Shown here one piece after another: positions 20,099 through 29,928 of a DNA stretch of 35,529 nucleotides. The stretch is from the NCBI RefSeq assembly GCF_000518885.1, contig NZ_JAEL01000055.1:1-35529 (forward strand), in the 5' to 3' direction. The translations under genes were made by a program, and so were the position numbers. The notes beneath the pieces are model-generated. The model had not been told where the DNA came from and did no database searches. It worked only from the letters and a program-made list of their open reading frames with translations. The stretch is from Bacillus sp. J33 (GTDB lineage: Bacteria > Bacillota > Bacilli > Bacillales > Cytobacillaceae). Position 1 is the stretch's first letter. Every line of letters begins with the position of its first letter.

Positions 20099-21502
20099 TT
20101 AGCCTCTTTTCCATCTAATTCCCTGCGGTGTATCTTCAAGGATTATATTCATTTCTTTCAGCTGGTCACGGATCTTGTCAGCCAGTTCAAAATTTCGTTC
20201 TTTTCTGGCCTGCTGGCGCTCCTCAATCAGCTTTTCAATTTCTTCATCCAATAGCTCCCCATTGGCTTCTTCAAGCGAAAGCCCCAATACCTCAAATAGT
20301 GTTTCAAACTCCTCAGTAAATGCATCAATCACTTCAACAGCCGTGTTTTTCTCCATCAAATAATAATTTGCCAATTTTGATAGATCAAACAGGATAGAGA
20401 CAGCGTTGGCCGTATTAAAATCATCGTCCATATCTTTTATGAATTGTTTATGAAGAGCGGTTATTTTATCAATCCACTCCTGATTGTTATCCGTCAGATT
20501 AACACTTGCTTCTTTGCGGTGTTTCAAATTATGATAAGACGTTTTAATGCGCTCAAGTCCGGAACGTGTATTTTCAAGCAGTTCATCACTGTAATTGATT
20601 GGATGCCTGTAATGGACGGAGAGCATAAAGAACCTTAATACCTGAGGGTCATGTTTTTGGATAATATCATGAACCAATACAAAATTCCCGAGAGATTTAG
20701 ACATTTTTTCATTGTCTATATTAATATAGCCATTATGCATCCAATACCGGGCAAATGTTTTGCCTGTCAAAGCTTCTGATTGTGCAATTTCATTTTCATG
20801 GTGCGGGAAAGCCAAATCCTGTCCGCCAGCATGGATATCAATTGTTTCGCCAAGGTATTTCTTCGCCATAGCAGAGCATTCAATATGCCATCCCGGCCTT
20901 CCTTTGCCCCATGGGCTATCCCAGGAAATCTCACCTTCTTTGGCTGCTTTCCATAGGACAAAATCAAGGGAATCCTGTTTCTTTTCCCCGACTGCAATGC
21001 GGGCGCCGACACGCAGTTCATCAATGGACTGGTGTGATAGCTTTCCGTACTCATCAAATTTGCGGGTATGGTAATACACATCTCCCTCAGATTCATAAGC
21101 ATAGCCTTTATCAATCAAGGTTTGAATAAAATCAATAATCATTTCCATGCTCTCCGTCACTCTCGGATGGACATCCGCACGTCTGCATCCAAGAGCTGAA
21201 ACATCTTCAAAATAAGCCTTGATAAAGCGTTCCGCAATAGTTGGAACGCCCTCTCCAAGTTCATTGGCTACACGGATCAGCTTATCATCTACGTCGGTAA
21301 AATTAGAGACATATTGAACATCATACCCGCGAAACTCAAGATATCTCCTTACTGTATCAAATACGATCGGCGGACGTGCATTCCCTATATGGATATAATT
21401 ATAAACGGTTGGTCCGCAAACATACATTTTCACTTTTCCCTCTTCTAAGGGAATAAACTCTTCTTTTTGCCGTGTAAGTGTATTATAGATCTGAATGGCC
21501 AT
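20099..21502 (-). CDS. cysS: Cysteinyl-tRNA synthetase
   Basis: CysRS, 467 residues, a class I synthetase of normal length. The HIGH-type motif is in [19 protein letters not shown], with C28 as a zinc ligand; other zinc ligands lie in HIECSAMA and [13 protein letters not shown]. The KMSKS motif is KMSKSLGNF near residue 265. The DALR anticodon-binding helical part and the C-terminal [20 protein letters not shown] tail are present. It overlaps the 3' end of cysE by 20 bp and belongs to the cysE-cysS unit under the cysteine T-box. Confidence 0.98.
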   Translation of the reverse strand: MAIQIYNTLTRQKEEFIPLEEGKVKMYVCGPTVYNYIHIGNARPPIVFDTVRRYLEFRGYDVQYVSNFTDVDDKLIRVANELGEGVPTIAERFIKAYFEDVSALGCRRADVHPRVTESMEMIIDFIQTLIDKGYAYESEGDVYYHTRKFDEYGKLSHQSIDELRVGARIAVGEKKQDSLDFVLWKAAKEGEISWDSPWGKGRPGWHIECSAMAKKYLGETIDIHAGGQDLAFPHHENEIAQSEALTGKTFARYWMHNGYINIDNEKMSKSLGNFVLVHDIIQKHDPQVLRFFMLSVHYRHPINYSDELLENTRSGLERIKTSYHNLKHRKEASVNLTDNNQEWIDKITALHKQFIKDMDDDFNTANAVSILFDLSKLANYYLMEKNTAVEVIDAFTEEFETLFEVLGLSLEEANGELLDEEIEKLIEERQQARKERNFELADKIRDQLKEMNIILEDTPQGIRWKRG

Positions 21503-22151
21503 AAACCCGGCTCCTTTCTTTCCTCAACGTCTCAACTTCGTTTTTTAAATCCTGCAGCTCTTTCTCCATTTCCTTAAAGCGGTCTGCAATTGGATCTGGA
21601 AGATCGGTATGATTTAAATCCTTAGCCACCTTCACACCATCCCGGATTTTCACTCTTCCAGGGATTCCGACAACAGTTGAATTTGGCGGAACCTCATGGA
21701 GGACAACTGAACCTGCACCTATCTTCGAATTTTCTCCAATTGTAATGGAGCCAAGGACTTTTGCACCAGTAGCGATAAGCGCGTTATCTTTAATAGTCGG
21801 ATGGCGTTTTCCTTTTTCTTTGCCAGTACCGCCCAATGTTACTCCCTGAAAAACAGTTACATTATCGCCAATCTCACACGTTTCCCCGATAACAACGCCC
21901 ATGCCATGGTCAATGAAAAACCTGCGGCCAATTTTTGCCCCTGGATGGATTTCAATTCCTGTGAAAAAGCGGCTGATTTGGGAAACAACTCTTGCAAGAA
22001 AATAAAACTTCCGCTTAAATAGCGCATGGGCAATACGGTGCGACCAAATCGCATGAAGCCCAGAATAAGTTAAAATTACTTCCAGATAGCTTCTTGCTGC
22101 AGGATCTTGTTCAAATACCACTTCGATGTCTTCCTTCATTCTTGCAAACAT
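21483..22151 (-). CDS. cysE: Serine O-acetyltransferase
   Basis: Serine acetyltransferase, 222 residues, catalysing the first step of cysteine synthesis: serine plus acetyl-CoA to O-acetylserine. The N-terminal helical part ([21 protein letters not shown]) precedes left-handed beta-helix hexapeptide repeats: [51 protein letters not shown] and [16 protein letters not shown]. The catalytic DHG histidine is present. The C-terminus is a charged coiled coil, as in Bacillus CysE, rather than the cysteine-synthase-binding Ile tail. The ATG follows GGGAGGGGAAGGAACG. A MITE-like repeat and a T-box leader lie upstream. Confidence 0.97.
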   Translation of the reverse strand: MFARMKEDIEVVFEQDPAARSYLEVILTYSGLHAIWSHRIAHALFKRKFYFLARVVSQISRFFTGIEIHPGAKIGRRFFIDHGMGVVIGETCEIGDNVTVFQGVTLGGTGKEKGKRHPTIKDNALIATGAKVLGSITIGENSKIGAGSVVLHEVPPNSTVVGIPGRVKIRDGVKVAKDLNHTDLPDPIADRFKEMEKELQDLKNEVETLRKERSRVYGHSDL

Positions 22152-22197
22152 CGTTCCTTCCCCTCCCTAACACATGATCTTTATTATTTGTTTTATG

Positions 22198-22438
22198 GCT
22201 CTGTTAAATTTGCCTGTTGATTTCCGCTTCAGGCGCTCGCTTTCCGCGGGCGGTCCGACGCTCCTCGGCGCATTCGCGCCTGTGGGGTCTCTCTTTGACT
22301 CGCTTTTCCCGCAGGACTTTGAATAAGCTTCCCGAGTTAACACCTCGTCGTAAGGAAATGCGAATGCATTTTCGCGGGATTAGCAACTTCCGCTCCAATC
22401 AACAGGGTGCCAAAATCAACTTTATAATTTAACACAGC
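22198..22438. repeat. MITE-like palindromic dispersed repeat upstream of cysE
   Basis: A 241-bp segment bounded by GCTCTGTTAAATT (22198-22210) and its inverted partner AATTTAACACAGC (22426-22438), with one mismatch. Inside lies a perfect second inverted pair, CCTGTTGATT (22213-22222) and AATCAACAGG (22397-22406). The interior has the blocks GCTCGCTTTCCGCGGGCGGT, CTCCTCGGCGC, GCGCCTGTGGGGTCTC and CTTTTCCCGCAGGA, which are familiar from dispersed Bacillaceae intergenic repeats. It encodes no protein. It lies inside the cysE leader, between the T-box terminator and the cysE ribosome-binding site. Confidence 0.8.
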
Positions 22439-22451
22439 TTATTTTATATAC

Positions 22452-22515
22452 GGCCTTATAAGGCCAAGTATTTTCCCCATATAATATTTTCCGGGAAATA
22501 AGCAAGGTATTTCCC
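22452..22515. other. Two palindromic structures between T-box terminator and repeat
   Basis: GGCCTTATAAGGCC (22452-22465) is a perfect 14-bp palindrome. GGGAAATA (22493-22500) and TATTTCCC (22508-22515) form a perfect 8-bp stem with a 7-nt loop. Neither is followed by a clear U-run in either direction. Their role is unknown. Confidence 0.55.
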
Positions 22516-22524
22516 TTTATATAT

Positions 22525-22775
22525 AAAAAAGCGCCCCTGCCACAATAGGACAGAGACGCTTTGCACGCGGTTCCACTCTGTTTAGACTTCAGAAGCCTCA
22601 ACTTTAACCTGTTAACGGGAGGAGTCCCGCCCAATTCTACTTGGCAAAATGTTTTCAGCATTACTGCTGCAGCAATAACTCTAAGACCATTTTCCGTTCG
22701 ATATGGGGCTCAGAGGTGCACTTCGGAAAAGGAGAGGCTTAAACCACTTTCAGCCGGTGATGGTTCTCTCTAAAA
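22525..22775 (-). promoter_or_regulatory. Cysteine-specific T-box riboswitch
   Basis: The T-box sequence AGAGTGGAACCGCG (22579-22566) is followed by a terminator whose arms GCGTCTCTG and CAGGGGCGC pair in minus-strand RNA and precede U6 (22530-22525). Stem I starts AGAGAGAACCATCACC near 22771; its base closes with CCTCT. The specifier loop GAAGTGCACC holds UGC (22720-22718), a cysteine codon, just before the closing strand. The downstream genes cysE and cysS fit regulation by uncharged tRNA-Cys. Confidence 0.93.
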
Positions 22776-22831
22776 AGCATCCTTTTCTTACTTTTCCTCT
22801 TCAACACTTTCATTTATAGAATTTAATATAT

Positions 22832-22860
22832 ACTATATTACATTTTCTCCAATATGTTAA
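22832..22860 (-). promoter_or_regulatory. SigA-type promoter of the T-box/cysE unit
   Basis: TTAACA (22860-22855), 17 bp and TATAGT (22837-22832). The -35 hexamer includes the gltX stop codon. Transcription would start about 55 nt before T-box stem I. Confidence 0.65.
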
Positions 22861-24314
22861 CCAATAATGCTCATCAAGCGGCTTTTTACTTTTTCTTTTC
22901 CTAAAAGCTCAATCGCCTGAGGCAAATCAGGGCCATGCGTTTGTCCTGTTGTTGCAGACCGGATTGGCATGAATAGTTTTTTGCCTTTATGGCCAGTAGA
23001 CTTTTGGACAGCTTTCATGGCTGCTTTAATTTCGTCAGCTTTGAACTCTGCCATGTTCTCAATTTCCTGCAAGAAGGAAGAAAGCACTTCAGGCACCTGC
23101 TCTTCTGCTAGAACTTCCCTGGCTTCATCGTCTACTATCATTTCTTCTGTAAAGAACAGCTCTGACAGTTCCACAATCTCAGCGCCAAAGCTCATTTTTT
23201 CCTGGTAAAGCGCAATTAAGCTCCGAACCCATTGTTCATTTTCCTGCTGCCAGTTTTCGCTGATTTTTCCGGCCTTTACAAGGTGCGGGGCAGAAATAGC
23301 CACTAAGCGATCCTGGTCAAGCTTCTTCATATACTGGTTGTTCATCCATGTAAGCTTTTGCTTATCAAAAAGCGCAGGTGATTTTGAAAGTCGATTTTCA
23401 TCAAAAATATTAATAAACTCTTCCTTAGAGAATATTTCTTCTTCTCCGGCCGGAGACCATCCAAGCAAAGCAATGAAGTTAAAAAGAGCTTCAGGCAAGT
23501 AGCCCAGTTCTTCATATTGTTCAATAAATTGAATGATTGTTTCATCACGCTTGCTCAGTTTTTTACGGCTTTCATTCACAATCAGCGTCATATGGCCAAA
23601 CTTTGGCGCTTTCCAGCCCAGCGCCTCGTAAACCATCAGCTGCTTAGGCGTATTGGAGATATGATCGTCGCCGCGCAGGACATGGGAAATCTTCATTAAA
23701 TGATCATCAACCGCTACCGCAAAGTTATAGGTAGGCGTTCCGTCTTTTTTGACAATGACATAGTCGCCAATGCCATCAGACTCAAACGACACTTCTCCTT
23801 TTACCATATCATTAAATGTAAAGGCCTTACCCTTTGGCACTAAAAAGCGAATGCTTGGCTTTCTGCCTTCTGCTTCTAATGCCGCTCTTTCTTCAGGTGT
23901 TAAGTTGCGGCATTTCCCTGAATAAGCAGGAGTTTCTCCCTTGGCAGACTGTGCTTCGCGCTCAGCTTCCAGTTCCTCCTCCGTACAATAGCATTTATAG
24001 GCATGGCCTTTTTCAAGCAGTTCCTTATAGTATGTTTCGTAAATATCATTTCGTTCAGATTGGCGGTATGGTCCGTATTCGCCTTCTTTATCGATGCTTT
24101 CATCCCAATCAATGCCAAGCCACTTTAAATAGTGAAGCTGGCTTTCCTCGCCGCCTTCAATATTCCGTTTTTTATCTGTATCTTCAATGCGGATGATGAA
24201 TTTTCCGCCCTTGCTGCGTGCAAATAAATAGTTAAATAGCGCTGTTCTCGCATTTCCGATATGTAAATGCCCTGTTGGACTCGGTGCATAGCGAACGCGA
24301 ATTTCATTTGACAT
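22857..24314 (-). CDS. gltX: Glutamyl-tRNA synthetase
   Basis: GluRS, 485 residues, class I synthetase. The HIGH-type motif lies in [20 protein letters not shown]; the KMSKS-type motif is KLSKRDE near residue 250. The cysteine-containing insert [10 protein letters not shown] and the C-terminal helical anticodon-binding domain are present. In Bacillus this enzyme also charges tRNA-Gln with glutamate for later amidation by GatCAB; no separate GlnRS is visible in the window. The ATG follows GAGGAGGCAGTAACT. It lies 186 bp after ispF; that gap has an imperfect hairpin (about 24438-24456) but no convincing promoter or T-box. Confidence 0.97.
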   Translation of the reverse strand: MSNEIRVRYAPSPTGHLHIGNARTALFNYLFARSKGGKFIIRIEDTDKKRNIEGGEESQLHYLKWLGIDWDESIDKEGEYGPYRQSERNDIYETYYKELLEKGHAYKCYCTEEELEAEREAQSAKGETPAYSGKCRNLTPEERAALEAEGRKPSIRFLVPKGKAFTFNDMVKGEVSFESDGIGDYVIVKKDGTPTYNFAVAVDDHLMKISHVLRGDDHISNTPKQLMVYEALGWKAPKFGHMTLIVNESRKKLSKRDETIIQFIEQYEELGYLPEALFNFIALLGWSPAGEEEIFSKEEFINIFDENRLSKSPALFDKQKLTWMNNQYMKKLDQDRLVAISAPHLVKAGKISENWQQENEQWVRSLIALYQEKMSFGAEIVELSELFFTEEMIVDDEAREVLAEEQVPEVLSSFLQEIENMAEFKADEIKAAMKAVQKSTGHKGKKLFMPIRSATTGQTHGPDLPQAIELLGKEKVKSRLMSIIG

Positions 24315-24500
24315 AGTTACTGCCTCCTCAAATTCTCAATAAAATGACGCACGGGAAGTGCTAGTACATATACTGCGACAGGCTATCGGCTTTTAGCTGT
24401 CTTCTTCCCCCACTGATTAATTGAACCAATCGGTCTTACTATCCGTTAGACTGCGATAAGCTATATTTTAACACTCTCCATTTTCTTCTGAAAGGTAATT

Positions 24501-24986
24501 TTAGTAGATGTCTTTCTTTTTCAGCAAAACAACAGCTTGTGAAGCAATTCCTTCTTCTCTTCCCGTAAAACCGAGCTTCTCTGTAGTTGTGGCTTTTACA
24601 TTTATATTTTCCTTTTCGGTTTCCAAAAGCTGAGCGATCCGCTCTTGCATTTTACTAATATGGGGAGCCATCTTTGGCTTCTGGGCAATAATAGTACAAT
24701 CTGCATTCACCAGCTCATACCCTTTTTCTTTGACAATCCCCCATACATGCTCCAGCAATTTCGCTGAATCAGCATCCTTAAACTCAGGATCCGTATCGGG
24801 AAAATGCCGCCCGATATCTCCTTCGCCAATTGCACCCAGGCAAGCGTCGGCAACAGTGTGCAGCAATACATCTGCATCTGAATGCCCAAGCAGGCCTTTT
24901 TCAAATGGTATCTCTATGCCGCCAATAATCAAAGGGCGCCCTTCAGCGAATTGATGAACATCAAAGCCTTGTCCAATCCTAAACAT
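24501..24986 (-). CDS. ispF: 2-C-methyl-D-erythritol 2,4-cyclodiphosphate synthase
   Basis: IspF, 161 residues, the MEP-pathway enzyme forming the cyclic diphosphate with loss of CMP. The zinc-ligand motif DVH is in [11 protein letters not shown] (D9, H11), and the third ligand is the histidine in [17 protein letters not shown]. The C-terminal signature [18 protein letters not shown] is complete. The ATG is preceded by AAAGGGGATTATATTT. It lies 26 bp after ispD, the preceding enzyme but one in the same pathway. Confidence 0.98.
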   Translation of the reverse strand: MFRIGQGFDVHQFAEGRPLIIGGIEIPFEKGLLGHSDADVLLHTVADACLGAIGEGDIGRHFPDTDPEFKDADSAKLLEHVWGIVKEKGYELVNADCTIIAQKPKMAPHISKMQERIAQLLETEKENINVKATTTEKLGFTGREEGIASQAVVLLKKKDIY

Positions 24987-25012
24987 AAATATAATCCCCT
25001 TTAGCTATGTAA

Positions 25013-25705
25013 TTAAATGCCTTTGTTTTCTCTTTTCTTAATGATAGCTTCTGCGAAATAGATGTCTTCAGGCGTAGTCAGCTTAATATTATCGTAACTT
25101 CCCTCTACAATCATTACCTCTTTGCCTATCCGCTCTACAAGGCTGGCATCATCTGTTCCTAAAAATTGTTCCTCTTCAGCCTTGCGGTGGGCTTCGAGCA
25201 GTGCAGAAATACGAAAAGCCTGTGGAGTTTGAACAGCCCACAGGCAGGAACGTTCAAGCGTTTCTGTGATTAGATTTCCCTCTGCTTTTTTAACCGTATC
25301 TTTAAGGGGAACAGCAAGAACCGCTGCACCTTTATCTTCCGCCATCTTTACCAGCGGCTTTATTAATTCCCGGCTAATGAAAGGACGGGCAGCATCATGC
25401 ACCAAAACAATCCCATCACCAGGCACAGCTTTAGCAGCATTATAGACACTATTCTGTCTTTCCTTGCCGCCTTCAACCATCGCAGCTACTTTTGAAATGT
25501 TATGCTCTTTTAATAGAACACGAATTTCTTTTTCATCCTCATGATTGATTGCCAAAAAAATGCCTGTGCACTCCGGATCATTTTCGAAAACCCTTAATGT
25601 ATGTATAAAAACAGGCACCTCTCCAATTTCCAGGAGAAGCTTATTCTTTCCTGCTCCCATTCTTTTTCCCTGCCCTGCTGCTGGAAGGATCACTTGGTAA
25701 CTCAT
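25013..25705 (-). CDS. ispD: 2-C-methyl-D-erythritol 4-phosphate cytidylyltransferase
   Basis: IspD, 230 residues, transfers CMP to MEP in isoprenoid synthesis. The nucleotide-binding start VILPAAGQGKRMGAGKNK is typical, followed by GGKERQNSVYNA, VLVHDAARPFIS and the C-terminal GSYDNIKLTTPEDIYFAE. The frame is open upstream through a repeat, but MSYQVILPAAG preceded by AGGAGAGAGGAATAATTTT sets the start at 25705. The edge of a dispersed repeat lies 19 bp upstream, touching the ribosome-binding site. Confidence 0.97.
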   Translation of the reverse strand: MSYQVILPAAGQGKRMGAGKNKLLLEIGEVPVFIHTLRVFENDPECTGIFLAINHEDEKEIRVLLKEHNISKVAAMVEGGKERQNSVYNAAKAVPGDGIVLVHDAARPFISRELIKPLVKMAEDKGAAVLAVPLKDTVKKAEGNLITETLERSCLWAVQTPQAFRISALLEAHRKAEEEQFLGTDDASLVERIGKEVMIVEGSYDNIKLTTPEDIYFAEAIIKKRENKGI

Positions 25706-25723
25706 AAAATTATTCCTCTCTCC

Positions 25724-25788
25724 TAAGAAAAGCGCAAGCGCCATGCCCACCCCCGACACCTCGAGGAAGCAGGAGCTGGAGCTAGACA
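25724..25788 (-). repeat. Short copy of dispersed intergenic repeat before ispD
   Basis: On the minus strand the segment begins TGTCTAGCTCCAGCTCC, includes CCTCGAGGTGTCGGGG and ends GGCGCTTGCGCTTTTCTTA. These blocks are common in dispersed Bacillaceae intergenic repeats, and the two edges resemble those of the longer repeat between rplK and rplA. No coding function is visible. Boundaries are approximate. Confidence 0.75.
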
Positions 25789-25833
25789 GTTATCGAAGTT
25801 AAAATTATATTTATTCGGCAAAAAAGGTAGGGC

Positions 25834-25863
25834 AAAAAGGCTTGGGGAGGCAAAATGCTCCCC
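25834..25863 (-). terminator. Possible terminator after yacL
   Basis: On the sense strand GGGGAG and CTCCCC form a perfect 6-bp stem with an 8-nt loop, followed by AAGCC and then five U residues. It lies 35 bp past the yacL stop. The 5-nt gap before the U-run makes it a weak candidate, so yacL-ispD readthrough is still likely. Confidence 0.45.
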
Positions 25864-25897
25864 TGGCACAATCTGTCCTACTTCTCTTGAGTGTCCA

Positions 25898-26986
25898 TTA
25901 TAAAGCTTTTTCCAAAAGCTTAGGTTTTGCAAAAATCATTCTGCCGGCTGATGTCTGCAGAACACTTGTGACAAGAACATCAATATGTTTGCCAATATAG
26001 TTTCTGCCTTCTTCTACCACAATCATCGTGCCATCATCCAGATAGGCAATTCCCTGATTCTGCTCCTTGCCGTCCTTAATAACCTGTACCTTCATTTCCT
26101 CCCCAGGAAGCACAACAGGCTTCACGGCATTAGCCAGATCATTAATATTTAAAACGGCTACTTTCTGCAATTCACAAACTTTGTTTAAATTAAAGTCATT
26201 GGTTACAACAACACCATTTGTTATTTTCGCCAGTTTTACAAGTTTGCTGTCTACTTCCTGTATTTCTTCAAAATCGCCTTCATAAATCTCAACTTTAATC
26301 GAAAGCTCTTTTTGAATTCTGTTTAGAATGTCAAGCCCTCTTCGGCCGCGGTTCCGCTTCAGTACATCTGAAGAATCCGCAATATGCTGGAGCTCCTCCA
26401 GTACAAATTGAGGAATGACAATCGTTCCCTCAAGGAAACCAGTTTGGCAAATATCCGCGATCCGCCCATCAATAATAACGCTTGTATCAAGGATTTTAAG
26501 CGAATTTTTAGCAGAGGTTTCCGGCTCCGTTTCTTCTTCGCCAATTTTCTTTTTCTTGCTTGTTAATAAGGTTAAAAGCTCATCACGTTTTTTAAAGCCA
26601 ACCTGGAAGCCCAGATAACCAAACAGCAAAGTCAATACAATTGGGGCTACCGTATTCAGAATGGGAACCTCAATGGCATTAAGTGCATAGCCGATAAGAA
26701 AAGCAATAACTAACCCAAAAACAAGGCCGACACTTCCGAATATAATATCAGTTATAGGTACTTTTACGAGTGATTCTTCTGTCCATCTCACAAAGTTGAC
26801 GACATGATCAACCGCCCAAAAAGTTATAAGATAAAAAATAATAGCACCTAAAATGGCGGACACATATGGATTATTTAAAAGAGGAATGTCGTTTAAATTC
26901 ATTAATTTCAATAAGTCAGGAATCAAAAATATACCAAGCGTTACCCCGATAATAAGGAAGCATGCCTGTACAATACGTCTTAACAT
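25898..26986 (-). CDS. yacL: PIN/TRAM-domain membrane protein (YacL)
   Basis: A 362-residue protein with four predicted membrane segments in the first 135 residues (about 9-27, 40-65, 82-106 and 112-132). A cytoplasmic PIN nuclease-like domain follows, starting [18 protein letters not shown] with conserved aspartates and a later [14 protein letters not shown]-terminal TRAM domain ([33 protein letters not shown]) suggests nucleic-acid binding. It corresponds to B. subtilis YacL; the biological role is not established. The ATG follows AAAAGGAGGTGAAGGA. A promoter lies upstream, next to the disA stop. Confidence 0.93.
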   Translation of the reverse strand: MLRRIVQACFLIIGVTLGIFLIPDLLKLMNLNDIPLLNNPYVSAILGAIIFYLITFWAVDHVVNFVRWTEESLVKVPITDIIFGSVGLVFGLVIAFLIGYALNAIEVPILNTVAPIVLTLLFGYLGFQVGFKKRDELLTLLTSKKKKIGEEETEPETSAKNSLKILDTSVIIDGRIADICQTGFLEGTIVIPQFVLEELQHIADSSDVLKRNRGRRGLDILNRIQKELSIKVEIYEGDFEEIQEVDSKLVKLAKITNGVVVTNDFNLNKVCELQKVAVLNINDLANAVKPVVLPGEEMKVQVIKDGKEQNQGIAYLDDGTMIVVEEGRNYIGKHIDVLVTSVLQTSAGRMIFAKPKLLEKAL

Positions 26987-27189
26987 TCCTTCACCTCCTT
27001 TTACTCATTATAAACAAATTCCTAAAATTGAAACCTTCAATTGCAGAGATTTTTATCTTTCCAGCCAAATAGTTATTTTAGGATAGTAATATCCCACCTA
27101 AAAGAAGGTGTATTTCTTGTATATTTAATATATTAATACAACCTAAGGGTAGCATCATTGGTAATAAATTGTCAATTAAATAACTAACC

Positions 27190-27218
27190 ATTTTAGCACA
27201 ACAAATTACATAGTTCAA
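27190..27218 (-). promoter_or_regulatory. SigA-type promoter of yacL
   Basis: TTGAAC (27218-27213), 17 bp and TAAAAT (27195-27190), starting 7 bp after the disA stop. A second TTGACA follows at about 27172-27177, but it has only a poor -10 (TACCCT) at 18 bp. The ~200-nt leader has two small hairpins (CACCT/AGGTG and GGATA/TATCC) of unknown role. Confidence 0.65.
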
Positions 27219-27225
27219 TAGTCTC

Positions 27226-28299
27226 TCATAGCTGACGGTCCGCAAAAACCTGTTCTTTAATGAGTTTCAGCCCTTCCTTAATTTTTCTCGCCCTTACTTC
27301 CCCAATACCTTCCACTTCATCCAATTCCTCTACGGATGCCGCAATAATATTTGGAAACTCATCGAACCGATTTATTAAGTTTTCGATAATAATAGGCGGC
27401 AGGCGCGGAACTTTGTTCAGCATACGATATCCGCGGGGACACCTAAATTCCTCTATATGAATATAGCCGTTAAATCCTAAAAGCTTAAGGATTACAGAGT
27501 CTTCCAGCATTTCCCCTTTGGAAAGATCCTGAAGCTTGATAAGTGTATCCCTTGAGTCAATATCTTTTGATTGTGCATAATCTCTGATAATCCATTCTGC
27601 TTCTCTTTCAAGTTCTGTTAAAAGTTCATTCATCTGCAGCCGAATGAGCCTGCCCTCTGTTCCCAGCTCACTTAAATAAGTTAAAAGTTCATTTTTAATC
27701 CGAAGGACCATCTCAATATTATGAAAAACATGTAGGATGTCACTATAAGTAACAAGTTCCTCAAATTCCAATATGCTAAGATTCCCAATGCTTTGCTCCA
27801 GCACCACTTTATATTTCTCAAGTGTCTGGACGGCAACATTCGCCTTCGTTAAAATAACTCCGATATCCCTTAAAGCATAACGGGAATGCCCTTTATATAA
27901 CGTGATGACATTTCTCCTTTGTGAAATGGCTATCACCAATGCGCCAGTCTGCCTGGCGACCCGTTCCGCTGTCCGATGGCGCATTCCTGTTTCTGTGGAA
28001 GGCACACCTGGATCGGGAACGAGCTGGGCATTGGCAATTAAGATTTTGTTGCCCTCTTCATTCAGGATAATGGCTCCATCCATTTTAGCCAGCTCATACA
28101 AATAACTTGGCGTAAACGGGCAATTGATTAAAAAACCACCATCCACAAGACTATTCATCTTTTCTTTAGACCCTAAAACGATTAACCCGCCAGTATTGGC
28201 ACGGAGTACATTATCAATTCCTTCCCTGATAGGCGTCCCCGGAGCCATAAACTGAAGGATTTCGCTCATCGTTTTTTCGCTCAATTTTTTTGTTTCCAT
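27226..28299 (-). CDS. disA: DNA integrity scanning diadenylate cyclase DisA
   Basis: DisA, 357 residues, makes c-di-AMP from two ATP and pauses at branched DNA. The DAC domain has its catalytic DGA at residues 74-76 and RHRTAER at 107-113. A central helical part follows, and the C-terminal RuvA-like helix-hairpin-helix DNA-binding region carries [22 protein letters not shown]. The ATG follows GGGGGAATAAAT. It lies 2 bp after radA; in B. subtilis RadA and DisA interact, and the tight spacing fits joint expression. Confidence 0.98.
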   Translation of the reverse strand: METKKLSEKTMSEILQFMAPGTPIREGIDNVLRANTGGLIVLGSKEKMNSLVDGGFLINCPFTPSYLYELAKMDGAIILNEEGNKILIANAQLVPDPGVPSTETGMRHRTAERVARQTGALVIAISQRRNVITLYKGHSRYALRDIGVILTKANVAVQTLEKYKVVLEQSIGNLSILEFEELVTYSDILHVFHNIEMVLRIKNELLTYLSELGTEGRLIRLQMNELLTELEREAEWIIRDYAQSKDIDSRDTLIKLQDLSKGEMLEDSVILKLLGFNGYIHIEEFRCPRGYRMLNKVPRLPPIIIENLINRFDEFPNIIAASVEELDEVEGIGEVRARKIKEGLKLIKEQVFADRQL

Positions 28300-28301
28300 A
28301 T

Positions 28302-29681
28302 TTATTCCCCCAACGCAGCCTTTAATGCTTCACTGACAGATCCTACACCGATTAATTCAATGCCTTTTGGCGCGCTCCATCCTCCAAGGTTATTCGCAGG
28401 CAATATGACCCGCTCAAATCCGAGCTTAGCCGCCTCCTGGACTCTCTGTTCAATTCTGGATACGCGACGGACCTCACCTGTCAGTCCTACTTCCCCTATT
28501 ATGCAGTCTGTTGCTTTGGTTGGTTTATCCCTAAAGCTTGAAGCAATGCTTACGGCGATTGCCAGATCGATAGCTGGCTCATCGAGCTTCACCCCGCCTG
28601 CAACTTTGAGGTACGCATCCTGGTTTTGCAGCAGCATTCCCACTCGTTTTTCTAAAACAGCCATGAGGAGCGGAACCCGATTGTGGTCTATTCCTGTAGC
28701 CATTCGCCTTGGATTTCCAAAGCTCGTTGGCGAAATGAGTGCTTGAATTTCTACCAAAACTGGCCTTGTTCCCTCCATGGATGCCACTACTGTAGAACCA
28801 GCTGCACCCTGTGACCGTTCTTCCAGAAATATTTCGGATGGATTTGCAACTTCCTCAAGCCCGAACTCCTTCATTTCAAAAATGCCCATTTCGTTTGTTG
28901 ATCCAAATCTATTTTTCACAGCCCTCAAAATACGGTATGTATGATGGCGCTCCCCTTCAAAATACAAAACAGTATCAACCATATGCTCTAAAAGCCGGGG
29001 ACCTGCAATTGAACCTTCCTTTGTTACATGCCCGACGATAAAAATGGCAATCCCTTTCGTTTTGCCGATACGCATCAGCTCAGCAGTACATTCCCGCACT
29101 TGCGAAACACTTCCCGGTGCTGATGTAACTTCCGGATGGAAAATGGTTTGAATAGAATCGATAATAACAAAATCAGGATTCACAGAATCGATTGTTCTGC
29201 TAATTTCATCAAGGCTTGTTTCCGAGTAAACAAGCAAGCTATCGGATGAAACACCTAGCCGGTCAGCCCTAAGCTTTGTTTGGCGCATGGATTCCTCACC
29301 CGAAATATATAGGACCGAATGCTTCCTGTTCGCCAGCTGGGATGAAACCTGAAGAAGAAGCGTTGACTTTCCAATCCCGGGATCTCCCCCGATTAGCACA
29401 AGCGAACCTCGGACAATTCCGCCTCCCAATACACGGTTTAATTCAATTAAATCTGTATGAATCCGTGGTTCACTGACTGTTTCAATTGATGTAATAGGCG
29501 TTGCTTTTGCACTTATTGCTGTTCCTTGCGAATGAGCAAAAGCCCCTCTTCTGGTTGATGCCGGCTTCTCTACCTCTTCAACCATTGTGTTCCACTGGCC
29601 GCATCCCGGACATTTTCCCATCCATTTGGGTGATTCATAGCCGCATTCCTGGCACATAAATTTCGTTTTTCTTTTGGCCAT
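28302..29681 (-). CDS. radA: DNA repair protein RadA (Sms)
   Basis: RadA, 459 residues, a RecA-like branch-migration ATPase/helicase in recombination. The N-terminal zinc finger has C10, C13, C24 and C27 ([21 protein letters not shown]). The Walker A motif GDPGIGKST is at about 99-107, and the RadA-specific KNRFGSTNE is present. The C-terminal Lon-like domain contains [21 protein letters not shown]. The start at 29681 (MAKRKTKF) follows GAGGGAGAAGAAGT; the frame is open upstream but unconserved. A strong terminator separates it from clpC, so it needs its own promoter; none was convincing in the 247-bp gap. Confidence 0.97.
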   Translation of the reverse strand: MAKRKTKFMCQECGYESPKWMGKCPGCGQWNTMVEEVEKPASTRRGAFAHSQGTAISAKATPITSIETVSEPRIHTDLIELNRVLGGGIVRGSLVLIGGDPGIGKSTLLLQVSSQLANRKHSVLYISGEESMRQTKLRADRLGVSSDSLLVYSETSLDEISRTIDSVNPDFVIIDSIQTIFHPEVTSAPGSVSQVRECTAELMRIGKTKGIAIFIVGHVTKEGSIAGPRLLEHMVDTVLYFEGERHHTYRILRAVKNRFGSTNEMGIFEMKEFGLEEVANPSEIFLEERSQGAAGSTVVASMEGTRPVLVEIQALISPTSFGNPRRMATGIDHNRVPLLMAVLEKRVGMLLQNQDAYLKVAGGVKLDEPAIDLAIAVSIASSFRDKPTKATDCIIGEVGLTGEVRRVSRIEQRVQEAAKLGFERVILPANNLGGWSAPKGIELIGVGSVSEALKAALGE

Positions 29682-29928
29682 ACTTCTTCTCCCTCTCTGA
29701 ACATCCATTCCAGCCGCCATGAAGGGAACCTTTAATGCTACCGGCATCTATGAGCAACCAGCTTAAATTAAAAAAGTTTGGTTTACTTCCTTATTCCCTA
29801 TTTCATGCGCCTTAAAATGTTTTCGCGTTGAAATTCAAAATATTTCTTTCTCTCTATTAAAATTAACATAAAACTGCCAAATAAACTTCTTTGAACACTG
29901 CATCTAAGGAAATGCCTTTTAAGAGTAC
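29682..29928 (-). other. radA upstream region, no clear element
   Basis: The 247 bp between the clpC terminator and radA are AT-rich. The best promoter-like string is TTGGCA with TAATAG at only 15 bp, which is not convincing. No riboswitch or coding sequence is recognisable. A promoter is expected here because the terminator upstream is strong. Confidence 0.4.

Noticed and set aside
22217..22432. Open frames on both strands (64-79 codons) in the cysE leader region
   Set aside because: They lie entirely within the MITE-like repeat and T-box; no ribosome-binding site or protein-like composition. GC-rich palindromic repeats commonly produce such frames.
24315..24500. Possible T-box or promoter before gltX
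   Set aside because: No T-box sequence, no terminator with U-run and no good -35/-10 pair; only an imperfect 7-bp inverted repeat near 24438-24456.
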